Source of the DNA: Myxococcus stipitatus
Lineage (GTDB): Bacteria; Myxococcota; Myxococcia; Myxococcales; Myxococcaceae
Direction of reading: 5' to 3'
Length of the DNA: 64,000 nt
NCBI RefSeq assembly: GCF_038561935.1
Contig: NZ_CP102770.1
Coordinates: 9,486,001-9,550,000 of the forward strand
Of the stretch, positions 8,913 to 19,100 are shown piece after piece. Under the pieces are notes generated by a model that saw only the letters and a list, made by a program, of their open reading frames with translations, ran no database searches and was not told the DNA's origin. Position numbers and translations under genes: made by a program. Each line of letters opens with the position of its first letter. Position 1 is the first letter of the stretch.

Positions 8913-10052
8913 ATGTCGCCGCCGTCGTTCGACACCTCCGCGCCACCGCAAGTGCTGCTGCGGTCCGGCCGGGCCTCGTACGAGCTCGTCAAGTCGCTGG
9001 GGGCCGCGCACCATGGGGAGCTGCTGCTCGCCCGGCGCCGCTACGAGTCGGACTTCTGTGGCTACGCGGTCATCAAGCGCCCGCTCCAGGACAGCGCCAG
9101 CGCCGAGCACCGCCTCCTGGAGGAAGGCCGCCTCACCGCGCTGTTGCACCACCCCAACGTCGCGTCGGTGCACCACCTCAAGGGTCCTGACGACACGGCG
9201 GTGCTCGTGTTCGAGCACACCCCCGGCCACCGGCTGGACACGCTGCTGGAGGCGTCCGCGCGCTCGCAGCTCCCCTTCACGGAGGGCTTCGCGCTCTACG
9301 TCGCCGCCGAGGTCGCCGAGGCGCTCCACCACGCCCACACCCTCACCGACGAGGAGGGCCGCCCGCTGCGCGTGGTCCACCGCGACGTGTCTCCGCACAA
9401 CATCCTCATCACCGAGCACGGCGCGGTGAAGCTGCTCGACTTCGGCGCCGCGTCGTCCACGCGCTCGGACGAGGAGCAGCGCGCGGCCCCGCCGGTGAGC
9501 CTGGCCTACGCCGCGCCCGAGCACGTCGCGCGGCAGCCGCTGGACGGGCGCGCGGACCTGTTCAGCCTGGGGCTGGTGCTGCTGCAGCTCCTCACGGGGC
9601 GCCACCTGTTCGAGGGCGCGGACCGCTTCGAGGCCGAGCGCCGCCGCCGCCGCGAGCATGAACTGCCGTCCGCCGCGCCGACGCACGAGGCGGCGCTGGA
9701 CGCGGCGATGCAGGAGGCGGTGGGCCTGGCGGCCTCGCGCGAGCTGCGCCGGAGGATTCGGGCCTACGGGCACGAGGACCTGGAGGACGCGCTGCGCGCG
9801 GTGCCGGTGGCCTTCCAGCCGCTCCTGCGCGGCACGCTGGCGCCGGAGCGGGAGGAGCGCTTCGGCACCGGCGCGGAGCTGGCGCGCGCGCTGCGGCTGT
9901 ACGCGCGCCGCGCGGGGCTCGTGTTCGGCCGGCCGGAGGCGCTCGCGGAGGTGACGGGCCTGCGCTACGCCGCCCTGCGCGTCCAGGCGGGCGCGTCCCC
10001 GGAAGAGGTGATGGAGGACAGACTCCTGCCGGAGGAGGACCCCGCGGGCTGA
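8913..10052 (+). CDS. Hanks-type Ser/Thr protein kinase
   Basis: Eukaryotic-like protein kinase of 379 residues. Seen motifs: Lys54 in YAVIKRP (ATP-binding lysine), a catalytic loop VHRDVSPHN beginning near residue 155 with HRD and the Asn, DFG at about 176-178, a degenerate activation segment ending in AYAAPEH (APE), and RADLFSLGLVLLQLLTG for the F helix. The glycine-rich loop (LVKSLGAAHHGELLLARR) is weak. After the kinase core comes a helical C-terminal tail of about 110 residues with no membrane segment, unlike many myxobacterial kinases that end in a transmembrane helix. The start has GGAGAG upstream. The neighbours are a TPR-like protein and a lone receiver protein on the same strand. 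Substrates are unknown. Confidence 0.9.
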   Translation: MSPPSFDTSAPPQVLLRSGRASYELVKSLGAAHHGELLLARRRYESDFCGYAVIKRPLQDSASAEHRLLEEGRLTALLHHPNVASVHHLKGPDDTAVLVFEHTPGHRLDTLLEASARSQLPFTEGFALYVAAEVAEALHHAHTLTDEEGRPLRVVHRDVSPHNILITEHGAVKLLDFGAASSTRSDEEQRAAPPVSLAYAAPEHVARQPLDGRADLFSLGLVLLQLLTGRHLFEGADRFEAERRRRREHELPSAAPTHEAALDAAMQEAVGLAASRELRRRIRAYGHEDLEDALRAVPVAFQPLLRGTLAPEREERFGTGAELARALRLYARRAGLVFGRPEALAEVTGLRYAALRVQAGASPEEVMEDRLLPEEDPAG

Positions 10053-10171
10053 GGAGCGCTCACCGGAAGTTCTCGAAACGTCCGCTGCCCGACATCGGGA
10101 GCGTCGCGGGGCGGACGTCTCGACGCAGCGCGGCTGGCAGCCTTGCGACTTCGGTACGAGGCTGAGTCTCC

Positions 10172-10543
10172 ATGTGCACGCCAAGCCTCGTCCTCCTGGT
10201 GGAGGACCACGATGACAGCCGGGAACTGCTGGAGGAGTTCCTGACGATGGAGGGCTTCGCCGTGGAGACGGCGGGCAATGGGCAGTCCGCGTGGGAGCGG
10301 CTGCGGCGGCTGCCTCGGCCGGACGCGGTGGTGCTGGACCTGATGATGCCGGTGATGAGCGGGTGGGAGCTGATGCGCCACGTCCGCGAGGATGACCAGC
10401 TGCGCGCCCTGCCCGTGGTGGTGGTGTCCGGCGCGGGCAACAGCCAGCCGCTTCCGGAGGGCGTACGCGCCACGGTGCCCAAGCCGGTGGACCTGGGAGA
10501 GCTGCGAGCGACGCTGGCCCGCGTGGTGAGCGCGGCGCGCTGA
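10172..10543 (+). CDS. Single-domain response regulator (CheY-like receiver)
   Basis: 123-residue stand-alone REC domain. Key residues: acidic pocket VEDHDD at 10-15, phosphoacceptor Asp56 in VLDLMMP, conserved Ser/Thr position in VVVSGAG, and Lys104 in VPKPV. There is no output domain, so it must act by protein-protein contact or as a phosphate shuttle. Its stop is only 10 bp from the end of a convergent, degenerate histidine kinase (10554-11102), which may have been its partner before decay. The kinase upstream at 8913 is on the same strand, 119 bp away. Confidence 0.9.
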   Translation: MCTPSLVLLVEDHDDSRELLEEFLTMEGFAVETAGNGQSAWERLRRLPRPDAVVLDLMMPVMSGWELMRHVREDDQLRALPVVVVSGAGNSQPLPEGVRATVPKPVDLGELRATLARVVSAAR

Positions 10544-10553
10544 GCCCGGGGCC

Positions 10554-11102
10554 TCAGGCCCACGTCGGCTCGCGCGGAAGTGTCACCCGGAACCGGGTTC
10601 CGTCCGCCGCCGAGGACGTCACCTCGATGCGGCCCCCGTGTCCTTTCACGATTTGCTCCACGATGGAGAGGCCCAGGCCCCCGCTGTTGCCGCTGTCCGG
10701 ACTTTCGCCCGCCCTTCCCCGGCGGAACGGGTCGAACAGGTGGGGCAGGACTTCGGGCGGGGTGGGCTCGCCGGTGTTGTGCACGTCGAGCACCACGCGG
10801 CCTCCAGCTCCTCCACGGCCTGGCGCACCCCGGTGCGCACGTCACAGGGGGCGCGGTGGATGGGGATGCCTCCGCCGAGCCTCCCGCGCGTGAAGCCGAG
10901 GAGCTCCAGAATCATGCGCGTCATGCGCGCGCTGGAGCGGGCGATGCGCGCGACGCGCCGACGCTCCCGCTCCGCGAGCGCCTCCGTGTGCAGGAGCTGG
11001 GTGGATGGCGTTGAGGGGGTTGCGCAGGTCGTGGCTGACGATGGCGATGAGCCGCTCGCCGAAGCGGGCCGTCGGCAGGAAGTCAGCCAGCGGGATGGGC
11101 AC
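10554..11102 (-). pseudogene. Degraded histidine kinase (frameshift, internal deletion, N-terminal loss)
   Basis: Remains of a PAS/GAF-type histidine kinase. Read leftward: FGERLIAIVSHDLRNPLNAI is an intact H-box, after which the frame shifts at about 11010. It continues in another frame with QLLHTEALAER ... MILELLGFTRGRLGGGIPIH and stops making sense after QAVEELEA. At about 10800 the frame jumps back and HATPase_c resumes at VVLDVHNTGEP, running to the stop with the G-boxes (GGLGLSIVEQIVKGHGG). About 60 residues, including the N-box, are missing at the second junction. The sensor part is also lost: an in-frame TGA lies just upstream of the first codon. The paralogous kinases at 1-1590 and 1876-3609 show what the intact protein looked like. 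A sequencing error could explain a frameshift but not the missing N-box. Confidence 0.8.
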
Positions 11103-11143
11103 GGCGACTCAGGGCCTCGACGCGGGGCTCGGGGGGCCTTGGC

Positions 11144-11446
11144 TCAGTGAGGCGACGGAGCCATGACGTCCGTGAGGCGGAGCAGCCGGTGCTCCTCCTC
11201 CAGGAGGTAGTGGACACGGAAGCCCGAGCCGAGCACCACCAGGCCCACCTGCTCTGGAGCCAGGGGGCCCTCCAAGGGAAGTCCCGCGGCGAGCGCGGCC
11301 AGTTCACCTTGAAGTTGCTGACGGACGGGATTGGGACACCGGGCGAGCGTACGCAACGCCGGGGGCGCGAGCTGGAGACGCAGAGCCATGGTCCGACACA
11401 GGGTGGCCACCCTCATGTCTCGCAACAAGGCGTGACCCAGGTGCAA
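11144..11446 (-). CDS. Small protein with RelE/ParE-like layout, uncertain
   Basis: 100-residue open frame, function not established. The pattern LQLAPPALRTLARCPNPVRQ, then a helical stretch, then GFRVHYLLEEEHRLLRLTDV resembles the RelE/ParE toxin fold (beta strand, two helices, then the yRv-Y beta hairpin). No antitoxin-like gene is adjacent, and the catalytic residues of RelE are not recognisable, so toxin activity should not be assumed. The longest frame starts with TTG at 11446; ATGs at 11416 and 11389 are equally possible and none has a good ribosome site. It lies just upstream of the decayed kinase on the same strand. Confidence 0.45.
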   Translation of the reverse strand: MHLGHALLRDMRVATLCRTMALRLQLAPPALRTLARCPNPVRQQLQGELAALAAGLPLEGPLAPEQVGLVVLGSGFRVHYLLEEEHRLLRLTDVMAPSPH

Positions 11447-11737
11447 GGCTCGCGTTCGCTTCCGACGGCCTTGAACCAGGATTCCTAGACAGACGCTTGT
11501 CTCACGGCGCGGGGTGTCTCACAGCGGACGGGAGGCGTGTGGAGAGAGGAAACTTTCTCGAGCCACGGTGAGGGTGTGCACGACGCGGGGCACTTCGAGA
11601 CCCTGTGCCAGGGGTGGGAGCTGGGTGTCCCAGGAGACCATGCGTCAGCTGTTCGTGCTGGGAGGGAGGGCTGGACGTGGGTTGAGCCGTGGCCCGTGGA
11701 CCTGCCCTTGAGGGAAGTCGGACATAGACTGCACGAC

Positions 11738-12331
11738 ATGAAAAAGGTGTCGAAGTGGGTGGCGCTCCTGGGAGTGCTGGGCGTGGGGACGCAGGCAGTG
11801 GCGGACGGTTGGCATGGCTATGGCTCGCTGGGGGCCGGAATCACGTTGGACCACCTGAGTGACTTCCGGGCGAAGGGGCCGGCGTTGCATGGGTATCTGG
11901 GGGTGGAGTCGCCGCCGGGGTTGTCGGTGGGGTTGCTCGCCGAGGTCTCCGAGACGTGGGGCACCAAGCTGCGGGATGCGTCCAGACAGGGACAGTTGGA
12001 GCGGACGCAGCTGGATTACAAGGCGGTGGGTGTCGAGGTCCGGCTGAGGTTCTTCCGGGACCGGATGTTCACGCCGTGGGTGGGAGCGAGGCTCTCGAAG
12101 AGTTGGGGGAGCACGCTCACGCCGGACGAGATGGGCCGCTTCCTGCGGGAGGACGTGGACACGACGAGCATGGCGTTCCGGGTGGGGGTGGATGGGTGGT
12201 TGAGCGAGCGGTGGGGAGTCTCGGCGGCGACGGCCTTTCAGTTCTGTGACGTGAAGCTCACGAAGGACTCGGTGGATGAGTGCGCGAAGCTGCTCCAGTC
12301 GGTGATTGTGGGGCCGGTGGTGCGCTTCTGA
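11738..12331 (+). CDS. Exported outer-membrane beta-barrel-like protein
   Basis: 197-residue secreted protein. The ATG at 11738 begins a clear signal peptide, MKKVSKWVALLGVLGVGTQAVADG, with cleavage expected after about residue 22. The mature part shows alternating strands ending in aromatic residues (GYGSLGAGITLDHL, LHGYLGVESPPGLSVGLLAEV, VGVEVRLRFFRDRMFTPWVGARLSKSWG, FRVGVDGWLSERWGVSAA) and finishes with VGPVVRF, a terminal Phe typical of outer-membrane barrels. The family was not recognised; it resembles the small 8-stranded porin-like barrels common in myxobacteria. The open frame runs 67 codons further upstream, but the signal peptide fixes the start. Confidence 0.75.
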   Translation: MKKVSKWVALLGVLGVGTQAVADGWHGYGSLGAGITLDHLSDFRAKGPALHGYLGVESPPGLSVGLLAEVSETWGTKLRDASRQGQLERTQLDYKAVGVEVRLRFFRDRMFTPWVGARLSKSWGSTLTPDEMGRFLREDVDTTSMAFRVGVDGWLSERWGVSAATAFQFCDVKLTKDSVDECAKLLQSVIVGPVVRF

Positions 12332-12417
12332 GGGCTCATGCGTCGTGTGAGCGGGGCTAACGGCGGTGGCGCGCGGACGGTGGGGTGTGAGGGGGGCGGT
12401 CCGTACAGTGGGCGGCC

Positions 12418-13104
12418 ATGAATGACATGCCCGCCGTGCCGAGGTCCGAGGGTCCGCGTTGGTTGTACCTGCATGGCTTCGCGTCGGGTCCGGACTCGAC
12501 GAAGGGCGTGGCGGTGTCGCGTCACTTCGGGGCGAGGGGAGTGGAGGTGGCGCGGCTCAACTTGAGGGTGCCCACGATGGAGGGGCTGCGGTTGAGCGCG
12601 ATGTTGGAGACGGTGCGGGAGGCGATGGGAGGGGAGCGGGACCGGGTGGTGTTGCTGGGGTCGAGCCTGGGAGGGTTGGTGGCGGCGCACCTGGCGGCGG
12701 CGGATGCGAGGGTGAGCGGGTTGGTGTTGCTGGCGCCGGCGTTCCAGGTGGTGCGGCAGCTGAGGAGGAGGATGGGAGAGGCGGCGTGGGGGTTGTGGAA
12801 CAAGCAGGGGTGGATTGAGACGGACGACTTCGCGGAGAAGCGGAAGGTGCGAGTGCACTCGGGCTTCATCGCGGATGCGGAGGAAGTGGATGCGAAGTGG
12901 GGCGGGTGGCCGGATGTCCGGGTGCCCACGCTGGTGATTCACGGGAGGGCGGATGACACGTGTGACATCCGCTATTCGAGACAGTGGGCGGAGGGGAAGC
13001 GGAACGTGAAGCTCGTGGAGGTGGAGGATGGACACGAGCTGGTGGCGTCGCTCCCGCGGATTCTGGCGGAGGCTGAGGAGTTCCTGCGTCCCTGGGGGGT
13101 GTGA
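12418..13104 (+). CDS. Alpha/beta hydrolase (YqiA/UPF0227-like esterase)
   Basis: 228-residue cytoplasmic alpha/beta hydrolase. It opens with WLYLHGFASGPDSTKG (oxyanion HG) at residues 15-30, has the nucleophile elbow GSSLGG with Ser83, the acid in HGRADDTCD and the catalytic His in EDGHEL near residue 207. The order and spacing fit the small YqiA-type esterase group, which hydrolyses short-chain esters; the natural substrate is unknown. A second in-frame ATG lies three codons on. The gene ends 72 bp before the oldest repeat of the CRISPR array, so it marks the left boundary of that locus. Confidence 0.82.
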   Translation: MNDMPAVPRSEGPRWLYLHGFASGPDSTKGVAVSRHFGARGVEVARLNLRVPTMEGLRLSAMLETVREAMGGERDRVVLLGSSLGGLVAAHLAAADARVSGLVLLAPAFQVVRQLRRRMGEAAWGLWNKQGWIETDDFAEKRKVRVHSGFIADAEEVDAKWGGWPDVRVPTLVIHGRADDTCDIRYSRQWAEGKRNVKLVEVEDGHELVASLPRILAEAEEFLRPWGV

Positions 13105-13176
13105 GGGACGTTGAGCCTGCGAGCCTCTTGGGGATGAGGGGCGGCCAGGGGCCTCAACACTGGGAACAGCGTGATG

Positions 13177-16100
13177 GTTTCAATCCACGCTCCTCGTGGT
13201 TGAGAGGAGCGACTCCATCGTCGCGACGGCAAGCGCGGCCTGCCCAACGTTTCAACCCACGCTCCTCGCAGTCACGAGGAGCGACTGGGCAACGGGTAGC
13301 CGCACTCCCGGGCAAACTCCTCGTTTCAACCCACGCTCCTCGCCGTCACGAGGAGCGACGACTGCCGCCGATTCCTCGGTCGACACGACCGCGTTGTTTC
13401 AACCCACGCTCCTCACCGTCACGAGGAGCGACTAGCGCGGAGGCGTGCGCAGGTAGATGGTGGCGTTGTTTCAACCCACGCTCCGCGCAGTCACGAGGAG
13501 CGACGTCGCTACAGCGAGGTGCACGGGAAGCCCATCAAGTTTCAACCCACGCTCCTCGCGGTCACGAGGAGCGACTCGGGTAGGTCAATCAGGCGCCCGA
13601 AGTCTGCCCAGTTTCAACCCACGCTCCTCGCGGTCACGAGGAGCGACCTTGGAGCATCGCCGTCACCATGGACTTGACGCTGTTTCAACCCACGCTCCTC
13701 GCGGTCACGAGGAGCGACGGCCCTCCTTGGTCTCCTCGTCCTTGCGGGCGTGTTTCAACCCACGCTCCTCGCGGTCACGAGGAGCGACCACGGACGGCGG
13801 ATACCAGCACTTGCTGGTGGAGTTTCAACCCACGCTCCTCGCGGTCACGAGGAGCGACACCATAGGCAGTCTTGACGTGAGGTGGCGCAGATGTTTCAGC
13901 CCACGCTCCTCGCGGTCACGAGGAGCGACGCAGCGCACCGCGTGGGCATCGCGCCCGAATGAGTTTCAACCCACGCTCCTCGCGGTCACGAGGAGCGACC
14001 ACCGCCTTCCTTGACCACCACGAGCAGGAGAGGTTTCAACCCACGCTCCTCGCGGTCACGAGGAGCGACTGGCCGCGTTTTCCTCCGTGTTGACCACCGC
14101 GTTGTTTCAACCCACGCTCCTCGCGGTCACGAGGAGCGACACAGCGCCGATAGCAGCGGCTTAGGCATCGCCCGCGTTTCAACCCACGCTCCTCGCGGTC
14201 ACGAGGAGCGACCATCCAGCGCGGGCTTCCAGGACCGTCCCATGAAGTTTCAACCCACGCTCCTCGCGGTCACGAGGAGCGACCTGGTCCCGGAGCCTTG
14301 ATGGATGCCCGGGAGGAGGTTTCAACCCACGCTCCTCGCGGTCACGAGGAGCGACGACAAACGCGGAGAGAAAGACCTCCGCATCCGCATGTTTCAACCC
14401 ACGCTCCTCGCGGTCACGAGGAGCGACTCAAAGATTTCGTCGGCGATGGCCGTCTCGACGTTTCAACCCACGCTCCTCGCGGCCACGAGGAGCGACCGTC
14501 CCTCCTCACCTGCCGCGCGCACCCAGACGGCGTTTCAACCCACGCTCCTCGCGGTCACGAGGAGCGACCGCTGCTCCATTGCCGCCGGATGCGTCACGAG
14601 AGTTTCAACCCACGCTCCTCGCGGTCATGAGGAGCGACTGAAGGTGGGCTTGATGTAGCTGCCCGAGTCGTAGTTTCAACCCACGCTCCTCGCGGTCACG
14701 AGGAGCGACGAGGATCGCTTGGGCATGCGGCAGGATGCCGTTGCGTTTCAACCCACGCTCCTCGCGGTCACGAGGAGCGACGGCGCGCGCCCAGGCAGGG
14801 GCGACGGTGACGGCGTTTCAACCCACGCTCCTCGCGGTCACGAGGAGCGACACGGTATCAGCGCTGGCTGTATCTATCGTCCAGACGTTTCAACCCACGC
14901 TCCTCGCGGTCACGAGGAGCGACGCTCGTCGGCGAAAGCGTGGTACGAGCCAGTCCAGTTTCAACCCACGCTCCTCGCGGTCACAAGGAGCGACTCGGCT
15001 CCTTCGAGTCGTCGCCGGGCGTGGTGGTTTCAACCCACGCTCCTCGCGGTCACGAGGAGCGACTTCGGGCGGAATGTCGCCGTCACCCGACAAGTCGGGG
15101 TTTCAACCCACGCTCCTCGCGGTCACGAGGAGCGACCGGGCCGAACGCGACCATTCGCGCAAGGTGGTGTTTCAACCCACGCTCCTCGCGGTCACGAGGA
15201 GCGACCGGGATCTCGGGCGACGTGTCGACGCCCAGCTTGTTTCAACCCACGCTCCTCGCGGTCACGAGGAGCGACGTCAACGCGCCCGACCAACGGCTCG
15301 ACGGAGAGGTTTCAACCCACGCGCCTCGCGGTCACGAGGAGCGACCGCACGCACGCCACGATAGCAACGGCGCGGACTGCTTCAACCCACGCTCCTCGCG
15401 GTCACGAGGAGCGACGAGGACGGCCATCATCGCGGGCCACCGCGTGCTGTTTCAACCCACGCTCCTCGCGGTCACGAGGAGCGACGGCGCGGCCCCGGCG
15501 AAAAGGTGGCGTTGACGCGTTTCAACCCACGCTCCTCGCGGTCACGAGGAGCGACACGAGACGCATGATTCCCGCGCCGCCGGCCTTGGTTTCAACCCAC
15601 GCTCCTCGCGGTCACGAGGAGCGACATAAATACGAAGTGTCATGAACACCAACCCCTATGGTTTCAACCCACGCTCCTCGCGGTCACGAGGAGCGACGTC
15701 CGGGGCCAAAGCCCTGCCCCTATTGCACAGTTTCAACCCACGCTCCTCGCGGTCACGAGGAGCGACTTCAACCACGCAGTCGGAGCCGACATGCCGGTAC
15801 ACCTGGTTTCAACCCACGCTCCTCGCGGTCACGAGGAGCGACCAACGTCCATGAGTGGACGCTGCTGATGGATGCGTTTCAACCCACGCTCCTCGCGGTC
15901 ACGAGGAGCGACGCGGAGGGTGGCGTGGCGGTGGAAGCCGCGCCACGTGCGGTTTCAACCCACGCTCCTCGCGGTCACGAGGAGCGACGACTGGAAGTCG
16001 GAGGAAAAGGGCCGCACCGCGTGGTTTCAACCCACGCTCCTCGCGGTCACGAGGAGCGACTGAGCCGCTGGTGGACTTCGCCACCTTGGCCCCGGTTTCA

Positions 16101-19100
16101 ACCCACGCTCCTCGCGGTCACGAGGAGCGACCAGCGTCGCCATCTACGACAACATTTCAGAATTGTTTCAACCCACGCTCCTCGCGGTCACGAGGAGCGA
16201 CGTTCACCCCCGTGGACCCGATGTGGCAGCTCGGGTTTCAACCCACGCTCCTCGCGGTCACGAGGAGCGACAACGCGAAGTCCACATTCCACGTTCGGTT
16301 GCAAGCAGTTTCAACCCACGCTCCTCGCGGTCACGAGGAGCGACGCCGGGCCGCGAGGTCGAAGGCATCCTGCTCAGGTTTCAACCCACGCTCCTCGCGG
16401 TCACGAGGAGCGACTTCGCGTCTCGACGGACGTCCACCGCGTCGCGGATGTTTCAACCCACGCTCCTCGCGGTCACGAGGAGCGACAAGCGAGGACTTAC
16501 ATTTGCCCGGATAGCTGCCTGTTTCAACCCACGCTCCTCGCGGTCACGAGGAGCGACCACAAGCAAGCCGTGGGCGCTCGCGGGAGACCAGTTTCAACCC
16601 ACGCTCCTCGCGGTCACGAGGAGCGACATGACGGCCTCGCATGGGTCCATCGAGCGCAGCGAGGTTTCAACCCACGCTCCTCGCGGTCACGAGGAGCGAC
16701 TTACGACCCGGGCCGTGCGCTTCCTCGCCCGTGTTTCAACCCACGCTCCTCGCGGTCACGAGGAGCGACACAGGCGGACCGTCCGCACCTCACCCGTGCG
16801 CGGGTTTCAACCCACGCTCCTCGCGGTCACGAGGAGCGACCCTTTCCGTTGGGGTACGGCTGGGAGAAGTGGAGTTTCAACCCACGCTCCTCGCGGTCAC
16901 GAGGAGCGACCGGTCCCCTCTCACTGGAGTATCTATGGCTATCGTTTCAACCCACGCTCCTCGCGGTCACGAGGAGCGACGGCCGGCGAATGCCGCTCCC
17001 AGGTCCGTATCATGTTTCAACCCACGCTCCTCACGGTCACGAGGAGCGACTCCTCTTGGCGGGGACAACAGAGATGGCCTTCCCCGTTTCAACCCACGCT
17101 CCTCGCGGTCACGAGGAGCGACCTTGCTCGATTCAAGTCCGTCGCCTTCGTCGGGCGCGTTTCAACCCACGCTCCTCGCGGTCACGAGGAGCGACGAGGG
17201 CGAGGAGAAGGGGGAGAACGAGGGCGAGAAGTTTCAACCCACGCTCCTCGCGGTCACGAGGAGCGACCTTGGACCTCAGCAGGGACAGCATCGGAGGCAG
17301 TGTTTCAACCCACGCTCCTCGCGGTCACGAGGAGCGACTCGGTCGCCGCGGCAATTCGCGCACTCGGAGCCAAGTTTCAACCCACGCTCCTCGCGGTCAC
17401 GAGGAGCGACCCCTGTCGTGCAGTCGTCCGGGTATGACCCGGAGAAGGGGTTTCAACCCACGCTCCTCGCGGTCACGAGGAGCGACATAGCAGCAGCGCT
17501 TGGGTGGTGGCAGTGCGTGGTTTCAACCCACGCTCCTCGCGGTCACGAGGAGCGACTGCGCAATGACTCCGTACACGTTGTACCGCTTGTGTTTCAACCC
17601 ACGCTCCTCGCGGTCACGAGGAGCGACCGAAGAGCAGGACCAGCTGACGTACCTCCGCAAGTTTCAACCCACGCTCCTCGCGGTCACGAGGAGCGACCGA
17701 GAAACTCCAGGCGTTCGACGCGATGGTGGCGTTTCAACCCACGCTCCTCGCGGTCACGAGGAGCGACTGCTCCACCCGGCGGGCGTCCCTTCCGCATACC
17801 GGTTTCAACCCACGCTCCTCGCGGTCACGAGGAGCGACCGCGCAAGCACCAGGTGCCGGGCGGCAAGGAGTTTCAACCCACGCTCCTCGCGGTCACGAGG
17901 AGCGACGACTTAAGGTGGTCCTTCTTGGTGTTCTTGGTGATGTTTCAACCCACGCTCCTCGCGGTCACGAGGAGCGACAGGGAGGTGAGTCATGAGTAGC
18001 AACGACTACTGGTTTCAACCCACGCTCCTCGCGGTCACGAGGAGCGACCTCCGCATGATTCACAGCCAAGGCCAACTGGAGGTTTCAACCCACGCTCCTC
18101 GCGGTCACGAGGAGCGACACGCCACGATGAGGGAAACCACTGCCAGAACGATGTTTCAACCCACGCTCCTCGCGGTCACGAGGAGCGACGACCCGGGCTT
18201 GATGCCGGGGTTGTCCTTGACGTTGTTTCAACCCACGCTCCTCGCGGTCACGAGGAGCGACGACGAGCAGATGGTCAATCCCGCAGTCAGGACAGTAGTT
18301 TCAACCCACGCTCCTCGCGGTCACGAGGAGCGACTTATCTTGGTGGCCGCAAGCTGTTTCATCATCGTTTCAACCCACGCTCCTCGCGGTCACGAGGAGC
18401 GACCTTGCGCACCTTCTCCTTCCTCGTCTTGTCCAACTTGTTTCAACCCACGCTCCTCGCGGTCACGAGGAGCGACCGTCCAAGCCTGGGCGGAAGTCTT
18501 GGGCAGGCTGTTTCAACCCACGCTCCTCGCGGTCACGAGGAGCGACTCCGCGATGGGTCGAGCCGCCACTCCAGGACCGTTTCAACCCACGCTCCTCGCG
18601 GTCACGAGGAGCGACCACCCGGTAGCCATTCATCTCCGCTACCACCATGTTTCAACCCACGCTCCTCGCGGTCACGAGGAGCGACTCCAGTGGTGTGGCC
18701 GGTTGCTTCCCGAGTAGCCCGTTTCAACCCACGCTCCTCGCGGTCACGAGGAGCGACGGATGGGGATTCCGGTCGAATATGTGCGGCAGAGTTTCAACCC
18801 ACGCTCCTCGCGGTCACGAGGAGCGACGAAAAGCATCTCCTCCGCCATCCCCACGAGCATGGTTTCAACCCACGCTCCTCGCGGTCACGAGGAGCGACTG
18901 CGCACCGCCGTGGACGTCCCAGCGAGGCCCCCGTTTCAACCCACGCTCCTCGCGGTCACGAGGAGCGACGTTCAGCGCCGCCGCCACTCATGCCGCGTGC
19001 GGCGTTTCAACCCACGCTCCTCGCGGTCACGAGGAGCGACCCGGCCGGGGCGGCTCGACGCGAAGCTGACGCCGTTTCAACCCACGCTCCTCGCGGTCAC

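Noticed and set aside
11485..11739. 84-codon minus-strand frame upstream of the barrel gene
   Set aside because: No ribosome site, no motif, and its composition is unlike neighbouring coding DNA.
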